NCBI GenBank assembly: GCA_002713555.1
Contig: PATG01000018.1
Location: 139,534 to 169,170, forward strand
Length of the DNA stretch: 29,637 nucleotides
DNA from: Planctomycetaceae bacterium
GTDB lineage: Bacteria > Planctomycetota > Planctomycetia > Pirellulales > Lacipirellulaceae
Direction: 5' to 3'
The notes under the pieces were generated by a model. That model did no database searches. It was not told the origin of the DNA and saw only the letters and a program-made list of their open reading frames with translations. Made by a program: the position numbers and the translations under genes. Positions 25,019-29,637 of the stretch are shown here, one piece after another (positions within the stretch are counted from its first letter, which is position 1; each line of letters begins with the position of its first letter).

Positions 25019-26653
25019 ATGAAACACGAGATGCTAATCAATGTTGCACAGCCGGAAGAATGCCGGATTGCGATCGTTGAAGATGGCCAACTAGAAGAAC
25101 TTTATGTAGAGCGTAGTAGCCAAGATAATTATGTTGGCAACATTTACAAAGGTAAGATTGTCAATTTGGAGCCTAGTATCCAAGCTGCGTTTGTCGACTT
25201 TGGTGTAGGTCGTAATGGTTTCCTGCACATAAGTGACGTCGAATCGCAGTACTTTCGCCAAGGGGGGTACGACCCCGACAAGCCCATCCAGCCGGATGGA
25301 ACTCAAAACGAACCAGAACCAGCAGATGCATCTTCTGAGCGTGGTGGAGGGGGCAATGGTCGCACCAGCACTGCCAGTAGAAAAGTAAGGCCTGGCGCTC
25401 GCCCACGAATCAAACCACCCATCCAAGAAATTTTCCGTCGTGGTGATGAAGTTTTGGTGCAAGTCATCAAAGAAGGTATTGGCACGAAGGGTCCCACGTT
25501 ATCGACTTATATCAGCATACCGGGTCGTTACCTGGTGCTCATGCCTGCGCTGGGGCGAATTGGCGTTTCACGCAAAATTGAAGACGAAGATGATCGCCGT
25601 CGGTTGCGAGGTATTCTTCGTGAGCTGAATCCACCGAAAGGTGTTGGCTTTATTGTGCGTACTGCGGGAACCGATCGAAGCAAACAGGAGTTGTCGCGCG
25701 ACTTGGCATACTTGTTGCGTCTTTGGAAGGTGATTGTCAGACGTATTAAAAAGGTGCAGGGTCCGGTGGGGATTTACGAAGAAAGCGATATGATTATCCG
25801 CACCATCCGTGACATATTTACAGAAGAAGTCGATACGATACTGATTGACGAAGTGGGGGCTTATGAAAGAGCAAAAGAATTCTTGCAAATAGTAATGCCT
25901 CGTTTTGTGAATCGACTCCAACTTTACGAGGGCAAGGAGCCTTTGTACCACAAATACAAGTTGGACGAAGAAATTTCGAGCATCAACAATCGCCAGGTGC
26001 CTCTCAAAGGAGGCGGATCACTAGTGATTGACCAAACCGAGGCACTGGTCGCTATCGATGTTAATAGCGGCAGTTTTCGAACAGATGGATCTGCGGAAGA
26101 ATCGGCTTTTAAGTTAAATCAAATAGCGGCCAAAGAAATTGCTCGTCAATTGCGGTTGCGTGACTTAGGTGGAGTTGTGGTTAACGATTTTATTGATATG
26201 CGACGGGAGCGCTATCGTCGAGTCGTTGAGCGTACGTTGCGTGATGCGGTCAAGCGGGACCGGGCGCGTACTAAGATTTTACGTACGAGCCCATTTGGTT
26301 TGATCGAAATGACTCGACAACGGGTTCGGCCAAGTCTCAAGCGGAGTGTTTACAAAGAATGCCCGGGCTGTACAGGATCTGGTTTGGTCAAGTCGGCTGA
26401 GAGCATGGCGATAGAAGTGATCCGCAAGTTAATCATGCATGTCCAACATGAAAAAGTTGCTCGTGTTACAGTATCGGTAGAGGAAGCGGTTGCAAATTAT
26501 CTCAATAATCGCAAGAGGCGTGAGCTTACCAATTTGGAGGATGAGCATAGTATCGAGATTATCGTACTTAGTCACGAGGACGTGTCACCAGAATTCTTGA
26601 AGATTGTCAGTGAAGACAACTCAGGACGTGAGATTCGCATGGCTGGCGGCTAG
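25019..26653 (+). CDS. Ribonuclease E/G family protein
   Basis: 544 aa, the catalytic core only. It starts as an S1-type RNA-binding domain (NIYKGKIVNLEPSIQAAFVDFGVGRNGFLH) that is interrupted at about 85-133 by an insert rich in Pro, Gly, Ser and Arg before continuing at RGDEVLVQVIKEGIGTKGPTL. The DNase I-like catalytic part holds the metal ligands Asp347 (LVAIDVNSG) and Asp390 (VVNDFIDM). The zinc-link cysteines are Cys448 and Cys451 (CPGCTGSG). The long C-terminal degradosome scaffold of RNase E is absent, so it is nearer RNase G in size. It processes or decays RNA. It follows ptsI after 146 bases and ends before a strong hairpin terminator. rne versus rng cannot be decided. Confidence 0.94.
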   Translation: MKHEMLINVAQPEECRIAIVEDGQLEELYVERSSQDNYVGNIYKGKIVNLEPSIQAAFVDFGVGRNGFLHISDVESQYFRQGGYDPDKPIQPDGTQNEPEPADASSERGGGGNGRTSTASRKVRPGARPRIKPPIQEIFRRGDEVLVQVIKEGIGTKGPTLSTYISIPGRYLVLMPALGRIGVSRKIEDEDDRRRLRGILRELNPPKGVGFIVRTAGTDRSKQELSRDLAYLLRLWKVIVRRIKKVQGPVGIYEESDMIIRTIRDIFTEEVDTILIDEVGAYERAKEFLQIVMPRFVNRLQLYEGKEPLYHKYKLDEEISSINNRQVPLKGGGSLVIDQTEALVAIDVNSGSFRTDGSAEESAFKLNQIAAKEIARQLRLRDLGGVVVNDFIDMRRERYRRVVERTLRDAVKRDRARTKILRTSPFGLIEMTRQRVRPSLKRSVYKECPGCTGSGLVKSAESMAIEVIRKLIMHVQHEKVARVTVSVEEAVANYLNNRKRRELTNLEDEHSIEIIVLSHEDVSPEFLKIVSEDNSGREIRMAGG

Positions 26654-26707
26654 CCCTTTGCAGAGAGCTTTTCAAGTGTCGCGTCAAAACGTAAGAAATG
26701 AATTAAA

Positions 26708-26739
26708 AAAGGCCGAATCTCGAAAGAGATTCGGCCTTT
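26708..26739. terminator. Bidirectional intrinsic terminator between converging genes
   Basis: A perfect 14-bp stem (AAAGGCCGAATCTC 26708-26721 with GAGATTCGGCCTTT 26726-26739) closes on the stable tetraloop GAAA. A run of A before it (26705-26710) gives a T-run on the minus strand, so it is strongest for the Cys-rich protein gene. The plus strand has TTT then GCATTT and would also end the RNase E/G transcript. Confidence 0.9.
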
Positions 26740-26825
26740 GCATTTATCAAACTGTATGGCCGAATTGTAGAATCCAGCCCATTACAATCTAACCCATTAA
26801 CTAACTTTTGCTGCCCACAGCCTAA

Positions 26826-27194
26826 TTAGGTTGTGGCGTCACCTTCAGGTGCCTCTGGGGCTGCTTCTGCGGGAGCCTCATTGCAGCTGGGTTCTGCGGA
26901 GGAATCACAGCACTTGCCTTTACGCTGAGCACGTCGCAGTTGACGCTTGTTCAAGCAAGAGCATTGGGTAACGCAGCAATCGGTAGTTTCGCAACCACAT
27001 GCTTGAACTTCACCTTCAGGTGCCTCTGGGGCAGCTTCGCAGGATGTCTGTTGCTGGCGATTTAATAGTTTGCCGATCAGCTTGCCGCACTTGTTGCAAT
27101 TAAAAAGGCCGGCTTCAGCACTACTCGCGCTGGTGACAACCATTCCGGCTACCAAAATCATCATAGTAGCAGCCCAAATCATAGCTTTCTTCAT
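26826..27194 (-). CDS. Small Cys-rich exported protein
   Basis: 122 aa from the ATG at 27194, preceded by GAGAGGGG; the open frame starts 20 codons earlier but without a site. A clear signal peptide (MKKAMIWAATMMILVAGMVV…) is probably cut after AEA at residue 28. The mature part of about 94 residues has 12 Cys: CNKC (33-36), then C52, CGC, CC, CSC, CC and C104. Basic stretches (KRQLRRAQRKGK) alternate with two APEAPEG repeats. It may bind metal or be crosslinked by disulfides in the envelope; the family is unknown to me. It stands alone with a strong terminator downstream and a hairpin in its upstream region. Confidence 0.75.
   Translation of the reverse strand: MKKAMIWAATMMILVAGMVVTSASSAEAGLFNCNKCGKLIGKLLNRQQQTSCEAAPEAPEGEVQACGCETTDCCVTQCSCLNKRQLRRAQRKGKCCDSSAEPSCNEAPAEAAPEAPEGDATT
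26839..27032 (-). repeat. 23-bp perfect direct repeat inside the Cys-rich gene
   Basis: The 23 bases at 26839-26861 recur unchanged at 27010-27032, 171 bases apart and in frame. They encode the two copies of PEAPEGE/D. Identity at the DNA level suggests a recent internal duplication or gene conversion, and the spacing is a multiple of three, so loss of one unit would keep the frame. Confidence 0.8.
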
Positions 27195-28114
27195 AACAAA
27201 ATCCCCTCTCTTACAAAAAACAGTTTCGTGAAATCGCTGGAAAACATAATCCAACTTTGGATTTCAGAAATCAAGGTTAACGCGCAGATGCTACGTTTGT
27301 TACCAGACGTAGCAAAAGTAAAAATGGTTCGGTGTTGACCGCCAAATTCCGCACCCCGTTCTTGCAGCGACGGTCAGCAGCAAGGGGTACGTTTATAGGA
27401 TTTTCCGACTGAATCATCAGGCAAAGAACGATCGATCCATACCAGTCTGCCCACCAGTCGAAAATGGGGTGGCCTAATTAGTGTTCATCCCTGGGGTTTT
27501 GCCTAGCTATTCGAATCTTCACTCCTACTACTCCAACCGACACGTAGTCAAGTGTTGTTCGAGGAGGATTGGGTGAAATATGATGGCTAGGTTGACTTTA
27601 GCATTTGACCAACTAAGGCCGACCAAAATAACATTACAGTTCCTAGTGTCAAGTGCCCCCTCAATCATCCAATATGGGAGTGACCGTCTTTGGTAAAATG
27701 GGCACTTTTATGTTGCAGGTTACGAGAGTTCGAATATATCCCATCTTTTCCCTGGTTCACGACGGCAGAAATCGGCCCTCATTTCACTTCTTGGCTTCAG
27801 CTGGCAATCTTCAGGATGTCTGAAATGGCCCCCAATCGCCTGTTCCCAGGCCTTGGCAGGAGAGCGCGCCCCTACCCGCCTCGCCGACAAAAGCTGCGCT
27901 TCGGTGCCCAATCTTATGCATATGAAATATCTGGGCTAAACCACCTTGCCACGAAGCGGATCGTGCTGCCCAGCAATGAAACAAATATTCAGGGCGAATC
28001 TTTGGTTAGTTGGGTAGCGTACGTAGATAGCGCAAGTAAGTGGAAAATGCAGCCAAATAGCCTGTATTTATGCCAGTGCCAGAAAGGATTCTGAGGTCGG
28101 CCAAATGGATTGGC
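27195..28114. other. Long intergenic region without a supported gene
   Basis: About 900 bases. A hairpin or operator-like inverted repeat GCTACGT (27290-27296) with ACGTAGC (27307-27313) lies about 100 bases upstream of the Cys-rich gene. The plus-strand frame at 27690-28094 has no family features, a poor start and an uneven composition, and I do not accept it. No RNA gene is recognised. Confidence 0.4.
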
Positions 28115-28660
28115 CTATCGCTCAACAGTTGTCGTCGGCTTGGTTGCGATCGATTGCTGGGGGCCAAAAAACTCTTCTGGAGATTCCAGATTCATAACCA
28201 TCGGTGGTTGGTTGGGACCCATATCAGCGGCCATACCAAAGATACACCAGCGGCCATTCACCAGTCGTAGTGCCACGGACATCTGTTCATCGTACGTGTT
28301 CCCATCGCCATCAATATCCGTCCAGATAGAGTCGACTACGGCTTGATTGCCATCGACGATTTCCACCTCGCCGATCTTGTATTTCATCGTATTGCTTGCG
28401 GGAGGCACGAAATCGTACTCGTTATCACGAATACATTTTTGAGCAAAGGGTGAGAGAAGCGTAATAGCTTGATCAGCATCACCGAGGCGAACCGCTTCCC
28501 AGAAATCTTTGACAACAGCCTTGATCGCACCTTCAGCACCTGCTGAAGAGGCCAAGCCAGTGGTTCCGGACGATGTTCCTGCTTGGGAATCTTGTGGAGC
28601 CTCTTGTGAACTACAGCCCGTGATGAAAACAAAAGCAATCAGTAATAGCATCCTGCACAT
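28115..28660 (-). CDS. Lipoprotein with an NTF2-like domain
   Basis: 181 aa. GAGGGGAG lies 7 bases upstream of the ATG. The lipoprotein signal ends in FITGC with the modified Cys at residue 16, followed by a Ser/Gly/Thr-rich linker. The domain begins AIKAVVKDFWEAVRLGDADQAITLLSPFAQK, a helix pair typical of NTF2-like/DUF4878-type lipoproteins, and continues with strands (YKIGEVEIVDGNQAVVDSIWTDIDGDG, MSVALRLVNGRWCIFGMA). The DIDGDGN stretch resembles a calcium-binding loop, but alone is weak. It lies downstream of the NTPase-like gene on the same strand. Ligand and role unknown. Confidence 0.8.
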   Translation of the reverse strand: MCRMLLLIAFVFITGCSSQEAPQDSQAGTSSGTTGLASSAGAEGAIKAVVKDFWEAVRLGDADQAITLLSPFAQKCIRDNEYDFVPPASNTMKYKIGEVEIVDGNQAVVDSIWTDIDGDGNTYDEQMSVALRLVNGRWCIFGMAADMGPNQPPMVMNLESPEEFFGPQQSIATKPTTTVER

Positions 28661-28800
28661 TGCGCAACTCCCCTCGTGGGTAAGCGTTTGGGTAGTCTAT
28701 CCCGAACTGGCGAGCGCTCTGGAAAAATAAGAGCGGCCAAAGTGTGGCAAAATCGTTCAGTAGGGTCAAGGCAACTCCTGATCCGTACTAAATCTGGATG

Positions 28801-29637
28801 CTAGCCTACTATCAATCCCTCGTCGGAGTCTTTTTGGTCGCGTAGGTAGAGTGCTAGCTGAGCTTCAAAAGTACCCGAATCGATTTTCCACGAGGGTGAA
28901 CTATCGACGTGCGATTGGCAGTGGGCTACGAGAACTCGATGCAGAAACTTAAAAAGTTGTCGTGGTACACGCAGCCCTGCAAAGGCATCAATCAGGCGAG
29001 AGTCTTCAATTTCGTCAGCAAACAAGCTGCGCAGTCCGGAGGACTGGCTGTCTTCACAGCATCCGGCCACGCGAGCATTCGCCAAGTCGTACAAGGACTG
29101 TCCAGTCCATTCAAGAGAGGGAATCATATTTTGCTTGTCGAGGCGAGCACGTTGATAAAAGTCGTGGTCTTCGTTTTGTACAAAGTCAGCAAGCTCAATA
29201 GGAAGAAGCAGTTTCATGCCCAAGCCCGGTTGTTTGAGAAACTTATTGTCTAGCATCGACCAGACAAGACCCCGCATATTTTCTAACGATCCATTGATTA
29301 AATGAGGTTCGTTGATGCGATCTACGAGCACCACAATCCCAGAAAAACCACAGGCTTTCAACACGCCTTGGAATTTATAAAGCAATTCGTACCGGTCGTC
29401 GGTACGCATTTTATTGGGCAACGGTTGGCTATTAATGTCGCGTCCGGAGAACTGCATGAACACTTGTCGAAGTGGGTTTACGTCTCGAGTTATGCAACGT
29501 AGTTTGCGTGAGACACCATAGGCTTGCATCCACCAGCGCCAAACTTGGGCCATCCAGGGGGCCCATCCTAAAGCCATGATTAACCAGGGCCAAACGGTAA
29601 GCAAGATTTTCCAGTCGCGTTGCCACCAAAGGACATA
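28801..29637 (-). CDS. C-terminal part of a membrane-associated P-loop NTPase-like protein (partial)
   Basis: The frame is open to the right edge, so at least 278 codons are seen and the start lies outside. The visible part begins with a Trp-rich hydrophobic stretch (LLTVWPWLIMALGW) that is probably a membrane segment. A soluble domain follows with RYELLYKFQGVLKACGFSGIVVLVDRINEPHLIN, in which hydrophobics followed by D-R-x-x-E resemble a Walker B strand of AAA/STAND/KAP-type NTPases. The next lines (LENMRGLVWSMLDNKF, GMKLLLPIELADFV) fit sensor regions. A Walker A motif should be found upstream outside the window. It ends with an acidic tail. Confidence 0.65.
   Translation of the reverse strand, partial: YVLWWQRDWKILLTVWPWLIMALGWAPWMAQVWRWWMQAYGVSRKLRCITRDVNPLRQVFMQFSGRDINSQPLPNKMRTDDRYELLYKFQGVLKACGFSGIVVLVDRINEPHLINGSLENMRGLVWSMLDNKFLKQPGLGMKLLLPIELADFVQNEDHDFYQRARLDKQNMIPSLEWTGQSLYDLANARVAGCCEDSQSSGLRSLFADEIEDSRLIDAFAGLRVPRQLFKFLHRVLVAHCQSHVDSSPSWKIDSGTFEAQLALYLRDQKDSDEGLIVG

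Noticed and set aside
27690..28094. 134-codon plus-strand open frame
   Set aside because: No family features, no Shine-Dalgarno, mixed hydrophobic and basic composition typical of chance frames; another chance frame overlaps on the minus strand.

Overview
The window looks like a chromosomal segment from a planctomycete, probably of the Pirellula/Rhodopirellula type. The signs are a DUF1559-like domain, a heme-binding domain of the Pirellula/Verrucomicrobium type, an ECF sigma factor followed by its own membrane anti-sigma gene, many lineage-specific lipoproteins, and a reduced PTS with no sugar permease. This assignment is inferred from protein families; no rRNA or other taxonomic marker is present. 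I found no tRNA, rRNA, CRISPR array, insertion sequence or phage gene.

Layout. 106-3251: a conserved hypothetical protein and three small divergent lipoproteins that resemble the flagellar FliL domain. 3266-3724: a decayed C-terminal heme-binding domain. 3981-10134: a five-gene peptide/oligopeptide ABC importer operon (lipoprotein binding protein, two permeases, two ATPases) with tight or overlapping junctions. The binding-protein gene carries one in-frame UGA, after which about 100 well-conserved codons continue. 10144-12006 (minus): ECF sigma factor followed by an anti-sigma-like membrane protein, with a strong hairpin between them and a hairpin that covers the sigma gene's ribosome binding site. 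12527-15075 (minus): small protein, aroB, dprA. 15228-16716: membrane protein and an orphan ParA-type ATPase. 17142-17657: TPR protein. 18232-21185: a small membrane protein and a large single-span protein with tandem anti-sigma-like modules.

21468-26653 is the most coherent regulatory block: hpf (ribosome hibernation), ptsN-like EIIA, ptsH (HPr), ptsI (EI) and an RNase E/G, all on the plus strand. No EIIB or EIIC is seen, so the phosphorelay probably serves regulation and not sugar uptake. The order recalls the hpf-ptsN-npr cluster beside rpoN in proteobacteria, but here EI and an RNase E/G complete it. 26826-29637 (minus): a Cys-rich exported protein, a lipoprotein and the C-terminal part of a membrane NTPase cut by the window edge.

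The items most worth checking are the UGA in the binding protein (nonsense mutation, assembly error or recoding), the possible antisense run-through of the importer operon into the anti-sigma gene, the RBS-masking hairpin of the sigma factor, and the FliL-like lipoprotein trio.
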